Below are positions 42,290 to 51,470 of a DNA stretch of 64,000 nucleotides, one piece after another. The DNA comes from Pseudophaeobacter sp. (GTDB lineage: Bacteria; Pseudomonadota; Alphaproteobacteria; Rhodobacterales; Rhodobacteraceae). Location: NCBI GenBank assembly GCA_027019165.1, contig JALUXC010000010.1:62001-126000 (forward strand), written 5' to 3'. The position numbers were made by a program, and so were the translations under genes. Position 1 is the stretch's first letter; every line of letters starts with the position of its first letter. Under the pieces are notes generated by a model. That model searched no databases. It saw nothing but the letters and a program-made list of their open reading frames with translations, and was not told where the DNA came from.

Positions 42290-43827
42290 GCTTCCTTTCG
42301 CAGTTTGAAGCGCTGGATCTTGCCGGTTGCCGTTTTGGGCAGGTCTTCGGCAAAGACGATCCAGCGCGGGTATTTCCACTTGCCAATCTTGTCTTTCACG
42401 AAACCCTTCAACTCACTCGCAAGGGCTTCGTCACCGCTGCCCTCTTTCAAGACGATATGTGCCTTGGGTTTTTCCAAACCTTCATCATCGCGGGCAGGCA
42501 CCACGGCGGCTTCAAGAACGGCAGGGTGCGAGACCAGCGCCTGCTCCACCTCAAAGGGCGAAAGCCAGATGCCGGATACCTTGAACATGTCATCCGTGCG
42601 TCCGCAGTAGATGAAACGCCCGTCTGCGCTGCGTTCATATTTGTCGCCCGTGCGGGTCCATTCACCTTCGAAGGTGCCCCGGCTCTTGCCGCGCTGGTTC
42701 CAGTAGCCCTCGGCTGCTGAAGCACCTCGTACCAATAGCTCACCAATGCCGCCCGGCTCGCTCACCTCTTCGCCTGCCTCATCCACAAGGCGCAGCTCAT
42801 AGCCGGGAACCGCAACGCCAGAGGTGCCGTAGACAACATTGCCGGGAGTGTTGGACAGGAAGATATGCAGCATCTCGGTGGAGCCGACACCATCCAGGAT
42901 CTCGACACCCCAGATCTGTTCCCACTTGCGGCCGACCTCTTCGGGCAGGGCCTCGCCGGCGGAAATGCAGCGGCGCAGCGGCGCATCGGGTTTTTCTGTG
43001 GTCTCCAACGCGGCGACCGTGGCCGCATAGAGCGTCGGCACACCGCAATAGATGGTGGGCTTTTGCTCTTTCAGGATCGACAGGACGGCATCCGGCGTCG
43101 GGCGTCCGTTGAAAAGCACGGTGGTCGCGCCGACGGACATGGGGAAGGTCATCCCATTGCCAAGCCCATAGGCAAAAAAGAGTTTGGCGGCGGAAAACAC
43201 CACGTCGTCTTCAGCGATCTGCAGCACCTGATCGCCGTAGGTTTCCGCCGTCGCGGCCAGCGCTCCGTGGACATGGCGCACGCCTTTGGGCTGGCCGGTG
43301 GAGCCAGAGGAATAGAGCCAGAAGGCAGTCTCATCCGGACAACAATCGATGGCGGATTGCGGCTCGGCTCCTGCGAGGAAATCGCCGTAGCTCTCGCAGC
43401 CCTCGGGGGTGTCGCCGCCAATGACCACGATTTTCTGAAGGTCAGGGCAGGCGCTTAGGGCGGGCTCTACCACTTCCCAGAGTTCGGCGCTGACAAAGAG
43501 GATGGTGGCGCGGCTGTCTTTCAGAATGACTTCATAGACCGAGGTGGCCAGCAGCGTGTTTAGCGGCACGGCCACCACGCCCGCCTTGAGCGCGCCCCAG
43601 AAGATCTGCGGAAATTCGATCTGATCCAGCACCAGCATGGCGGCGCGGGTTTCGCGGGCGATCCCGGCGCGCCGCAGTGCGCCCGCCACGCGGTCGGTGG
43701 CCTCGGCCAACGCGCCATAGGTGATCTGCCGCTTTTCCCCGGCTGCCTCTTTGAATGCAGGTTTGTCCGGGCGCTCAGCCCGGTGGCGGTCCACAAAATA
43801 GGCTGCCGCATTGCCGCTGGGTGTCAT
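42286..43827 (-). CDS. bclA: Benzoate-CoA ligase
   Basis: The 513-aa adenylate-forming enzyme has the P-loop-like LYSSGSTGQPKGVRHVH, GVGSTEMLHIFLSN (A5, typical of benzoate-CoA ligases), YERSADGRFIYCGRTDDMFKVSG and the catalytic Lys motif PKTATGKIQRFKLR. It activates benzoate to benzoyl-CoA with ATP, the entry step of the box pathway. It heads the ligase-hydrolase-DUF309 run and has TGCA operators upstream. Confidence 0.9.
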   Translation of the reverse strand: MTPSGNAAAYFVDRHRAERPDKPAFKEAAGEKRQITYGALAEATDRVAGALRRAGIARETRAAMLVLDQIEFPQIFWGALKAGVVAVPLNTLLATSVYEVILKDSRATILFVSAELWEVVEPALSACPDLQKIVVIGGDTPEGCESYGDFLAGAEPQSAIDCCPDETAFWLYSSGSTGQPKGVRHVHGALAATAETYGDQVLQIAEDDVVFSAAKLFFAYGLGNGMTFPMSVGATTVLFNGRPTPDAVLSILKEQKPTIYCGVPTLYAATVAALETTEKPDAPLRRCISAGEALPEEVGRKWEQIWGVEILDGVGSTEMLHIFLSNTPGNVVYGTSGVAVPGYELRLVDEAGEEVSEPGGIGELLVRGASAAEGYWNQRGKSRGTFEGEWTRTGDKYERSADGRFIYCGRTDDMFKVSGIWLSPFEVEQALVSHPAVLEAAVVPARDDEGLEKPKAHIVLKEGSGDEALASELKGFVKDKIGKWKYPRWIVFAEDLPKTATGKIQRFKLRKEA

Positions 43828-43930
43828 CCTCGCTCCTCCCTTGTGCGTCTGGCGCGTGTCACAAGGCGCCCGACCTGCGCGACCCTCCCCGGCGGCGCAG
43901 TGCTGTTGGTGGGCCGATTAATGCACTGGT

Positions 43931-43977
43931 CGCAGAATAATGCAACATATTGCGCAAGTAAAATGCATTATTTTGCA
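43931..43977. promoter_or_regulatory. Candidate BoxR operators in front of the benzoate-CoA ligase
   Basis: Three sites are present: 43931-43944 (CGCA-GAATAA-TGCA), the overlapping 43941-43954 (TGCA-ACATAT-TGCG) and a perfect TGCA-TTATTT-TGCA at 43964-43977. They lie 104-150 bp before the ligase ATG. The rest of the 43828-44041 gap has no gene. Confidence 0.6.
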
Positions 43978-44041
43978 CAAGTCGGAAGATTGCTTTGGGC
44001 GATCATGTTTCTGTGGGGGGACTGGAACGCCTTTGAGATAC

Positions 44042-44074
44042 AAAAAGGCCCCCGCCAGATCGCTGGCGGGGGCC
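44042..44074 (-). terminator. Rho-independent terminator of the TRAP transporter operon
   Basis: A 12-bp perfect stem (44047-44058 with 44063-44074, loop ATCG) is followed on the minus strand by TTTTT (44046-44042). It lies 32 bp after the dctM stop codon and insulates it from the ligase promoter. Confidence 0.9.
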
Positions 44075-44106
44075 TCTTTCCGTTTGCTTTGCTTTCAGCG
44101 CCGCCG

Positions 44107-45612
44107 TCAGTGCAGCCACATCAATGGCAGCAGCGTGATGATCGGAAAGGCCACCAGAATGATTACCCGGATGATATCAGAGGCGACAAAGAACATCACG
44201 GCCTTGTAGGTATCGACCATCTTGGTGGTGCGATCCATCGCGTTGATGATGAAGAGGTTCATCCCCACCGGCGGGGTGATCAGACCAACCTCGACCACGA
44301 TCAGCACCAGAATGCCAAACCAGATGGCGACATATTCGGTTTCGATCCGGTTCACGCGGCCTTCGGTGACGCGAATACCGAGTTCTTTCATCTGCTCGCG
44401 CGTCAATTCCATGCCGCTGGCGATGGCCTCCTGGATTGACGCCAACATCTCAGCGCCCATGCCGGATGGAACACCATTGCGCAGCACCTCCATCGCAGCG
44501 TCGGCCTGCATTGCTGGCAGAGACAAAAGGCCAAAGTCCATGGCTGATATCACCGGAAAGAAGATCGGGATTGTCAGCAGGATCATCGACAGGCTGTCCA
44601 TCAGGCAGCCGAACACCAGGTAGAAGGCGAGGATCAACGCCAGCACCACCCATGGGCTAAGGCCCTGGCTGACCACGTAGTCTGCCAGCTCTTGTGGCAC
44701 CTGAGTGAGCGCCAGGAAACCGTTGTAGAAACCAGCGCCCAGCACGATGAAGAAGATCATCGCGGTAGAGCGTGCGGTGACGAGGAAGCTCTCGACCAGG
44801 GTTTCGCGGGTCAGACCGCCATTGAGCCAGGCGATGAACCCGGTGCCGAATGCGCCGACGGCCGCGCCCTCGGTGGGGGTGAACCAACCGGCGTAAATGC
44901 CGCCCACCACAAGTCCGAAGACCAGCAGAACGGGCCAGACCTTGAAGAGGTTTTCAAACCGTTCGCTCCATGGGATCGCGGGACGGGTGCCTGCGCTGTC
45001 GGGGAACATGCGGACGTAGATCGAAATCGCGATAACATAGCCAATGGCGGCCAAGATGCCGGGAATGAACGCGGCCAGGAACAGCTTGGCGATGTTCTGC
45101 TCGGTCAGGATGGCGTAGATCACCAGAACGACCGAAGGTGGGATCAGGATGCCGAGCGTGCCGCCAGCGGCCAGTGTCGCCGTGGAAAAACCGCCTGCAT
45201 AGCCATAGGCGCGCAGCTCGGGCAGGGCGACACGGCCCATGGTGGCTGCCGTTGCGAGGGACGATCCGCAGATCGCGCCGAAACCCGCACAGGCCCCGAT
45301 GGAGGCCATGGCGACACCGCCTTTCCGGTGCCCAAGGAACCCTGCCGCCGCCTTGAACAAGGCCGAGGACATGCCGCCCAATGTTGCGAAATGCCCCATC
45401 AAAAGGAACATTGGGACGATGGTCAGCGAATAGGATGAGAAGGTCGAATAGGTCTCGCTTTTCAACCTGCCAAAGGCGACCTGGGTGCCGCCGGTGACCA
45501 TGATCAGCCCGACAAGACCCACCAGGAACATCGACAAACCGATTGGCACCCGCAGGAAGATCAGGACCATCAGGATGGGAAAAGAGGCTATTCCGATTTC
45601 AAGAGCTGTCAC
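44107..45612 (-). CDS. dctM: TRAP transporter large permease DctM
   Basis: The 501-aa protein has about 12 to 13 hydrophobic segments with FLRVPIGLSMFLVGLVGL at the start and GIYAGWFTPTEGAAVGAFG and LIPPSVVLVIYAILTEQNIAKLFLAAFIPG, hallmarks of DctM. It forms the sodium-driven channel. The 60-residue insert around the polar stretch EAIASGMELTREQMKELGIRVTEGR marks a DctM subgroup. It overlaps dctQ by 4 bp. Location beside the benzoate genes suggests an aromatic acid substrate. Confidence 0.9.
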   Translation of the reverse strand: MTALEIGIASFPILMVLIFLRVPIGLSMFLVGLVGLIMVTGGTQVAFGRLKSETYSTFSSYSLTIVPMFLLMGHFATLGGMSSALFKAAAGFLGHRKGGVAMASIGACAGFGAICGSSLATAATMGRVALPELRAYGYAGGFSTATLAAGGTLGILIPPSVVLVIYAILTEQNIAKLFLAAFIPGILAAIGYVIAISIYVRMFPDSAGTRPAIPWSERFENLFKVWPVLLVFGLVVGGIYAGWFTPTEGAAVGAFGTGFIAWLNGGLTRETLVESFLVTARSTAMIFFIVLGAGFYNGFLALTQVPQELADYVVSQGLSPWVVLALILAFYLVFGCLMDSLSMILLTIPIFFPVISAMDFGLLSLPAMQADAAMEVLRNGVPSGMGAEMLASIQEAIASGMELTREQMKELGIRVTEGRVNRIETEYVAIWFGILVLIVVEVGLITPPVGMNLFIINAMDRTTKMVDTYKAVMFFVASDIIRVIILVAFPIITLLPLMWLH

Positions 45613-46217
45613 TGCTCACCCTCCACACCGTCCCACACCTGGATGCGACCGGTCATAAATTCAGTTGTGCGTACGATGGCCATGTAGATGCCTACGATCG
45701 CAGCCGTGCTTGCGGCAAACAGACTGGCCGCATAGGCCCACCAGGTCGGAAACTCGAGCAGGAACGAGGTTTCGCCGTTGTGGTATTTTCCGATCATTCC
45801 ATCGGCCAGCTTGACGGTGATCAACCCCAGAACACCAGCAAACAGGATTGCAATCACCATGCGCAGGAACCGGTTCACCTTGACCGGAAAGGCATTGGCG
45901 ACCACATCGACCGAGGCATGTCCCGAGGTGATCTGACACAGGGGAATGAAGGCAAAGATCGCAAAGGCAACTCCGGCCTCGACCATTTCAAAGTCACCGT
46001 TTATTGGCCCGATGTAGTTGATCAGCCAGTTCGACAGATCCGGTGCCATATCTTGCAGCAGATCCCCGTGCAGAACGCCGTTCAGCAGTCGACCGATGAT
46101 CGACAGGCAGGTCAGGAGGATCAGGAGAACCAGGACCATACCGCCCAGAATGGCCATCGTTCTGGCCAACCCCATCATGAGCTTATGCATGGTGTTTACC
46201 TCTTTCTGAGTACACAA
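45609..46217 (-). CDS. dctQ: TRAP transporter small permease DctQ
   Basis: The 202-aa protein has four predicted membrane helices and the internal SGHASVDVVANAFPVKVNRFLRMV motif typical of DctQ. It bridges the binding protein and DctM in the inner membrane. It lies 46 bp after dctP with a 9-bp hairpin in between and overlaps dctM by 4 bp. Confidence 0.88.
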   Translation of the reverse strand: MCTQKEVNTMHKLMMGLARTMAILGGMVLVLLILLTCLSIIGRLLNGVLHGDLLQDMAPDLSNWLINYIGPINGDFEMVEAGVAFAIFAFIPLCQITSGHASVDVVANAFPVKVNRFLRMVIAILFAGVLGLITVKLADGMIGKYHNGETSFLLEFPTWWAYAASLFAASTAAIVGIYMAIVRTTEFMTGRIQVWDGVEGEQ

Positions 46218-46248
46218 AGGGCCGCGGCACGGGTGCGCTGCGGCCCTT
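46217..46248 (-). promoter_or_regulatory. Intercistronic hairpin between dctP and dctQ
   Basis: AAGGGCCGC (46217-46225) pairs perfectly with GCGGCCCTT (46240-46248). No T tract follows. Such structures often raise binding-protein mRNA over the membrane genes. Confidence 0.5.
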
Positions 46249-46263
46249 CGACTACGCTATCGC

Positions 46264-47310
46264 TTACTTCACGTATTGCGGAGTGTATTTTTCGATCAGG
46301 TAGGTTGCCTCTTCCAGCAGGGCCTGACCATCGATACCCTTTTCGGCCATATCAGCCAGCCAGTCGTTGTAGATCGGCTGAGCCAGCTTGCGCCATTCGT
46401 CCGTCTGCTCCTGCGTCAGGGTGATGACGTTGTTGCCGTTATCCAGCGCGAATTCGCGGGCCGGATCGTCAGAGTCAGCCTGAGTGCCGCCTGCAAAGAC
46501 AGAGAACTCAAGACCCGAGTTGTCGTCGATTGCCTTTTTCAGATCGTCAGGCAGGCTTTCGTACTTTTCTTTGTTCATCGCCAGAACAAAGGTCAGGGTG
46601 TAAAGGGCCTTGCCGGTGAACTCGGTGTGGTTTTCAACCAGTTCCGGAACCTTCAGCGCGGTGGTGACTTCCCACGGAATGGTGGTGCCGTCGATCACGC
46701 CTTTGGACAGACCTTCCGGGATGGCGGGAACGGGCATACCAACCGGGGTTGCGCCAAGCTGGGTCAGCAGCGCGTTGACCGAGCGCGAACCGCCGCGGAT
46801 CTTCATTCCCTGCAGGTCATCGGCAGTTTCAACCGGGTCGGTGGTGTGGATCATGCCGGGGCCGTGAACCCAGGTTCCCAGAATGTGGACGTCCTTGAAT
46901 TCGGTGTCCTTCATGTGGCGTTCGAACATTTCCCAATAGGCATGCGAGGTGGCGCGTGCATTGGTCATCATGAAGGGCAGTTCGAAGACTTCGGTCGACG
47001 GGAAGCGGCCCGGCGTGTAGCCGACCACGGTCCAGACGATGTCGGCAACGCCGTCAATGGCCTGATCCAACAGTTCTGGCGGCTTGCCGCCCAGCTGCAT
47101 CGAAGGATAGCGGTCGATCTTGATACGGCCGCCCGAGGAGGCCTCAACATTGTCAGCCCAGACATCCAAGACCAGTTTCGGCACATTCGCCTGTGCCGGC
47201 AGGAACTGGTGGAGCTTCAGCGTCACCTCCTGAGCGAAGGCGGACGTAGCGCACATCGCGGCAATTGCCGCCGCGCCTGCTGCACCAAGAATCTTTCTGC
47301 GAGTGGTCAT
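46264..47310 (-). CDS. dctP: TRAP transporter substrate-binding protein DctP
   Basis: The 348-aa protein starts at MTTRRKILGAAGAAA, giving a signal peptide ending ATSAFA-QEV; the upstream ATG at 47346 is not used because 12 charged residues would precede the signal. IWTVVGYTPGRFPSTEVFELPFM and MKIRGGSRSVNALLTQLGATPVGMP are DctP signatures, with the Arg of KIRG that binds the ligand carboxylate. It delivers an organic acid, probably aromatic from context, to DctQM. Confidence 0.9.
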   Translation of the reverse strand: MTTRRKILGAAGAAAIAAMCATSAFAQEVTLKLHQFLPAQANVPKLVLDVWADNVEASSGGRIKIDRYPSMQLGGKPPELLDQAIDGVADIVWTVVGYTPGRFPSTEVFELPFMMTNARATSHAYWEMFERHMKDTEFKDVHILGTWVHGPGMIHTTDPVETADDLQGMKIRGGSRSVNALLTQLGATPVGMPVPAIPEGLSKGVIDGTTIPWEVTTALKVPELVENHTEFTGKALYTLTFVLAMNKEKYESLPDDLKKAIDDNSGLEFSVFAGGTQADSDDPAREFALDNGNNVITLTQEQTDEWRKLAQPIYNDWLADMAEKGIDGQALLEEATYLIEKYTPQYVK

Positions 47311-47828
47311 GTGATTCCTCCCTTTGACCCGATTTCCAAGCAACATAATGCCGGCAACTAAGAATATTGCAATATATTGCCTATTTCTTTCTGCTTTGGA
47401 CCGGTCCTCACCCTATCGGTTCACAAAACTAACCATGCCAAACTGCTGCTATTTGGTGCATTTGTAACCATCAACAGCAAATCATGCATTTTGCAGTCGT
47501 GAATCGCTCGACTTCAGCCAGTCCACTGTCATGCCCAAAATGTTACAGAATATTTACAAGTTGGGCTTGATTGATACATTCCAACATTTCGTTTTGTGAA
47601 GATCAATCGTTGAATGGCATTGCAGTGATGAAAAACGGTTTCAGCACCATCTGAAGCATGTTGGTTATGGTCCGCCTTCTCCCCCATTTTGCGGCATCGT
47701 GCGCTTGGCGCACATACCCGTAGTAAATAGGCGCATGTCGTCATTCTCAGGAATGGCTTTAGGGCACATCTTCTTGACGATATCGAACCACAGTCGCCGA
47801 ATTGGACACAACAACGACTTGGCAGGCT
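47311..47828. promoter_or_regulatory. TRAP operon promoter region with TGCA-type sites; no gene seen
   Basis: Sites 47339-47352 (AGCA-ACATAA-TGCC) and 47368-47381 (TGCA-ATATAT-TGCC) fit the box-operator pattern, and TGCATTTTGCA occurs near 47484. The remaining ~300 bp up to the FAH gene are AT-richer than average and hold no ORF I can support. Confidence 0.45.
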
Positions 47829-48527
47829 CTATTCTGCAGGACTCAAGGTCAGCTGGACTGGAGACAGGCCTTCTATTTCTCCTTCAACCACCGCTCCGGC
47901 GTTGACCGCGCCAACTCCTGCAGGTGTGCCGGTCAGAACGATGTCGCCGGGGCGCAAATGATAGTAACGCGACAGATGGCAAAGAATGTCCTCCACTGAC
48001 CAGATCATTTCGTCCAGATTTGCGTCCTGACGCATCTCTCCGTCCACGGTCAGCCAGATCCGTTTGTGTGCGGGCCCATCCCAATTGGCGGTGGGTGTGA
48101 GAGGCCCAAAGACGCTGCCTTGCTCCAGGTCTTTGCCAAGGTCCCAGGGGCGCCGTTTGTCTTTTGCCTGGCCCTGCAAGTCGCGGCGGGTCATATCGAG
48201 CGCAGCGCCATACCCAAAGATGGCATCCCTTGCCTGTTCCGGACGGGCCCGAAACAAAGGAGCGCCAAGCGCCACAGCCAGTTCCATTTCATGATGGTAG
48301 TTCTCAGTGCCCGGCGGATAGGGCGCGACTGTGCCACTCAAGACCGCGTTGGCAGCGGACTTGGTGAAGTAGAACGGCGCTTCGCGGTCGACCTCATTGC
48401 CCATTTCCGCGGCATGGGCGGCATAGTTGCGCCCCACGCAAAAGATCCGTCCTATTGGGTAACAATGTTCTTCATCTACGACGGGAATCGAAGGTACTTC
48501 TGGCAGGTTGAACAAGGTTGGTGACAT
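47829..48527 (-). CDS. Fumarylacetoacetate hydrolase family protein
   Basis: The 232-aa protein starts at MSPTLFNLPEV, where GGAG lies 9 nt upstream; the longer frame lacks family similarity. IGRIFCVGRNYAAHAAEMG, HHEMELAVALG (metal-binding Glu) and GDIVLTGTPAGVGAVNAG are FAH-domain signatures of the small bacterial acylpyruvase/isomerase/decarboxylase group. It could act late in an aromatic ring-cleavage route. It reads towards the TRAP operon, but with a 500-bp gap is likely a separate unit. Confidence 0.85.
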   Translation of the reverse strand: MSPTLFNLPEVPSIPVVDEEHCYPIGRIFCVGRNYAAHAAEMGNEVDREAPFYFTKSAANAVLSGTVAPYPPGTENYHHEMELAVALGAPLFRARPEQARDAIFGYGAALDMTRRDLQGQAKDKRRPWDLGKDLEQGSVFGPLTPTANWDGPAHKRIWLTVDGEMRQDANLDEMIWSVEDILCHLSRYYHLRPGDIVLTGTPAGVGAVNAGAVVEGEIEGLSPVQLTLSPAE

Positions 48528-48663
48528 GTCATTACGCTCCGTGCAAACTGCGGTCTTTGCCGACAGATTTGCCAATGCGTAACACACCGCTCGCCCCGAC
48601 ACAGCCTTGGAATGGCGAGGATACCAGACTAGCCGAATTTTGCGCCTGGGGAAGGCTGACGGG

Positions 48664-48888
48664 TCACTGAGTGAGACGAACGGCCTTGAGCCAATTGTTG
48701 ATGCTGACGATGATCTTGAACACAACGATAGCAAGCACAACGAGCGGCCAGACCAAGCACAGCATCATGCCGATGGCACGGTAGCCTTTTGTCACTTTGC
48801 GATTCTCTTCGCCTTCAAGGTAGGTCAACACCAGGGCGGCTGCGGTCAGAAACAGGTAAATTGCAAATAAGACTGTGAAATCGAACAT
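48664..48888 (-). CDS. Small two-helix membrane protein
   Basis: The 74-aa protein has two clear hydrophobic segments (VLFAIYLFLTAAALVLTYL and GMMLCLVWPLVVLAIVVFKIIV) separated by a charged loop EGEENRKVTKGYRA. I do not recognise the family. Amphipathic organisation and length fit a real small inner-membrane protein, perhaps co-transcribed with the FAH gene 136 bp downstream. Confidence 0.5.
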   Translation of the reverse strand: MFDFTVLFAIYLFLTAAALVLTYLEGEENRKVTKGYRAIGMMLCLVWPLVVLAIVVFKIIVSINNWLKAVRLTQ

Positions 48889-49114
48889 AAATCAGCACTC
48901 TCGAAGATAGGCTTTTTTGAACGGGTCGCCATCCGTGCTCAACGACAGGTATAATGATAGCTTCAATTTGAGGCAACTTGTAGTCAATTCATGGAAAAAC
49001 TTGCGGAATTTCCCCAACTGATCACGAAATCGGCACAAAGCCAATGTGACAGTCTTCGACCGACAAGAGGGACGGCGCGGCAGAGACCCCAGCAGCCTAT
49101 CGCGGTCACCTTTG

Positions 49115-50521
49115 CTACTTGTGGCGAAAGTGGCGCAGGAAAGCCCCAGAGCTGAAGATAAGAAGGCCGAACATCCCAAGGCAAAGCCAAAGCGCTACCG
49201 TTCCCCATTGAGCTGACAAGCCCAAGTCGGACGCTCCGGAGGCCAACCCGGCCATCACGGCCACAGCAATCGCGCTCAGATGACTGGGCCAGAGTGGAAG
49301 CGTCGCCATTGATACCTTGGCCTGCATCAGAATCAGGGACAGCGCCCAGCCCAGCAGTTCGGCGACGATGGCAATCGCCAGAATCGCAGGCAGCCCGTGC
49401 CCACTTGTTGCAGCCCACCAGGTAACCCCGAGGCTGGCAACGCGAACAAGGTTCGAAGCAAGGGCATTTCCGGTAAACCCAAGAGCCAGAGATACCAGGT
49501 TCGGTCCATTTTTGAAAACGCGGATCCCTTGCTGGATTGCAAGCCAGATCAGCATCCACGACAGATCCGCAAAATCGCTCCCCAGGAAAAGATCCACGAA
49601 CCAAGGTCCCAACAGCAAGGCGCCAACAACCACCGCGGTTCCGCCCAGAAGGTTACCTTGAATCGCGGCTTCAGCGGTGTCTTGAAAAGGCTTGGGAGTC
49701 TCACGACGGGTTTCCCCATAGCGGCTGAGGTGGGTCAGGAACAGATTTCGAATTGAGCGGCTGACAATCTGCGTTGGGGTCAAGGTCAGGGTAAAGCCCA
49801 TGGCCACAACAGCGAGAACCTCGATCCCCAGTTCTCGCCCAACGATGACCTTGTCGCCCTGGAAGACCAGAAACAAAAGCACGCCATTCAGCAACAGCGG
49901 CCATCCAAAGCGTACGGACTCTCCAATCACTGTTCGATCCAGAACCAGGCGGTAGCGACGCTCGGCGAGCACATGAGAGGTAAGGGTCTCCAGCACCCCC
50001 TGCAAAAGGAGCGCATAAAGCATCACGCGGTAATCGTTCAAAAAGGCCGCAAGCGGCCATAGCGCCAGCAACGAGGCCAACGCGGGCATTGCCGAGGTCA
50101 GCACCAGGGGAGCGAACCGCATATCTCGGTTCAGTCGGTGAATGTCAAAATGCTGAAGCGACCGCAGAACGGGCATCAGCGCCATCAACTGGTAGGCCCA
50201 GGCGACGTCCGGGATGTTCATGAAGTCGGCAATGAGACCCGCTGCCAGGAAGAGAATTACGCCAGAGATGACACCGCGCAACACCTGAAAGCCCTGCAAC
50301 GCTGCTTGAAAGTCGGGATCCTCACCTTTCTTGTCCTGAACGATCTGCACTTGAAGACCAAACTGCGTGGAGACCTCCACGACCGCCATGGCAATGGCAA
50401 AGGTCGATGCAATGCCGTAGTCCTCAACCGAGATCAGCCGCGCAAGAATGAGATTTCTGGCAAACAGCATAAGGGATGTCGCTGCGTTGCCCGACAGCAG
50501 CAGTAGGATGTGACGCAGCAT
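49115..50521 (-). CDS. Polysaccharide flippase (Wzx / oligosaccharide translocase family)
   Basis: The 468-aa protein started at MLRHILLLLSGNAATSLM has about 12-14 hydrophobic helices and the family's N-terminal LILARLISVEDYGIASTFA motif. Wzx proteins flip undecaprenyl-linked repeat units across the inner membrane. It closes a leftward glycan cluster with a sulfotransferase and polymerase-like gene upstream. The extra 24 residues of the longest frame are Arg/Ser-rich and were dropped. Confidence 0.82.
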   Translation of the reverse strand: MLRHILLLLSGNAATSLMLFARNLILARLISVEDYGIASTFAIAMAVVEVSTQFGLQVQIVQDKKGEDPDFQAALQGFQVLRGVISGVILFLAAGLIADFMNIPDVAWAYQLMALMPVLRSLQHFDIHRLNRDMRFAPLVLTSAMPALASLLALWPLAAFLNDYRVMLYALLLQGVLETLTSHVLAERRYRLVLDRTVIGESVRFGWPLLLNGVLLFLVFQGDKVIVGRELGIEVLAVVAMGFTLTLTPTQIVSRSIRNLFLTHLSRYGETRRETPKPFQDTAEAAIQGNLLGGTAVVVGALLLGPWFVDLFLGSDFADLSWMLIWLAIQQGIRVFKNGPNLVSLALGFTGNALASNLVRVASLGVTWWAATSGHGLPAILAIAIVAELLGWALSLILMQAKVSMATLPLWPSHLSAIAVAVMAGLASGASDLGLSAQWGTVALWLCLGMFGLLIFSSGAFLRHFRHK

Positions 50522-50531
50522 CGCTTGCCCT

Positions 50532-51305
50532 TCAGAGTTTGCGCAGTTTCTGCTTGATCTTGCGCTTGAACCTCGCGACCGGCTTTTGCGCATCGATCAG
50601 TGCCTTGTCGCGTTCCGCAAGGAAGTTTTCGTCAAAAACGGGCGCGGCGGTTTTGGGAGCTTTCTCCGCGAGGCTATAGCCAAAACGTTTGAAATCCTCG
50701 GCATACAGCTGGCCAATAAGATCCAGTTCGGCATCGCTTGGCTTGACGCGGCTTTGAACAGCATCTTTTACGTACTGCCCGCGCGTGTTCTCGGGAATGA
50801 TTGCTCTGGGCCCCTCTTGGCGGCCTGTCAGACCATCAAACCAGAGGATCAAACTGTCGAGGCCATGTTCCATGTGAAACACTGTGGCGCCTTCGGGTAC
50901 GATATCACTCATCGGGCGAGCGTGATTGTCGTAGGAAAAAGGCGACATGGCGTATTGCGCTTCCAGACCCTTCAACCAGTCGCCGAAACTCGTGTTTTCG
51001 GGGATCGATTTTTCCACCTCGAGTTGGAAGTGGTATGTGCTCACAATCCGGGCTACCGGGTGGCGCACGATGGTAAATACCGCCGAGAAGAAGGACAGCG
51101 GTATCAGATGTTCAAGCGTGGCAGCATCGACATGCTGTGCGGATGAGCGGGTCCAGCGGTGGGTTTCCGGCCGCTGGAAATAGGTGTTGTCCTGGAAGGC
51201 CAACTCTCCGAACCGCGCGTTCAGGTAATAGGCTACCGAGGTGCCGCCACATTTTGGAACATGGGCATAGTAGATCAGGCGATCGTCAAACTTGAAAAAT
51301 GGCAT
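50532..51305 (-). CDS. Sulfotransferase family 2-like protein
   Basis: The 257-aa protein has HVPKCGGTSV (5'-phosphosulfate loop, residues about 15-24) and TIVRHPVARIVSTYHF (3'-phosphate site), the PAPS-binding motifs. Family members transfer sulfate to sugar hydroxyls. Lying between the flippase and an acetyltransferase in the same direction, it may sulfate the exported polysaccharide. A lysine-rich C terminus (RFKRKIKQKLRKL) is notable. Confidence 0.82.
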   Translation of the reverse strand: MPFFKFDDRLIYYAHVPKCGGTSVAYYLNARFGELAFQDNTYFQRPETHRWTRSSAQHVDAATLEHLIPLSFFSAVFTIVRHPVARIVSTYHFQLEVEKSIPENTSFGDWLKGLEAQYAMSPFSYDNHARPMSDIVPEGATVFHMEHGLDSLILWFDGLTGRQEGPRAIIPENTRGQYVKDAVQSRVKPSDAELDLIGQLYAEDFKRFGYSLAEKAPKTAAPVFDENFLAERDKALIDAQKPVARFKRKIKQKLRKL

Positions 51306-51470
51306 TGGGAATCACGTCTATGAACAGGTGGCGGTCGAGAAGATCAGCAAGGGCGTTTCTATCTCAGGCACTACCACCGGAATTGCAAGCAAATCTACTG
51401 GTATGAGAGGTGCGGGTTCTGCCGATGCGCAGGGATCGTGCACTTGCCGCACAGATGCTGACACGCGGGT

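Noticed and set aside
46276-47361. 361-aa plus-strand open frame
   Set aside because: Antisense to dctP.
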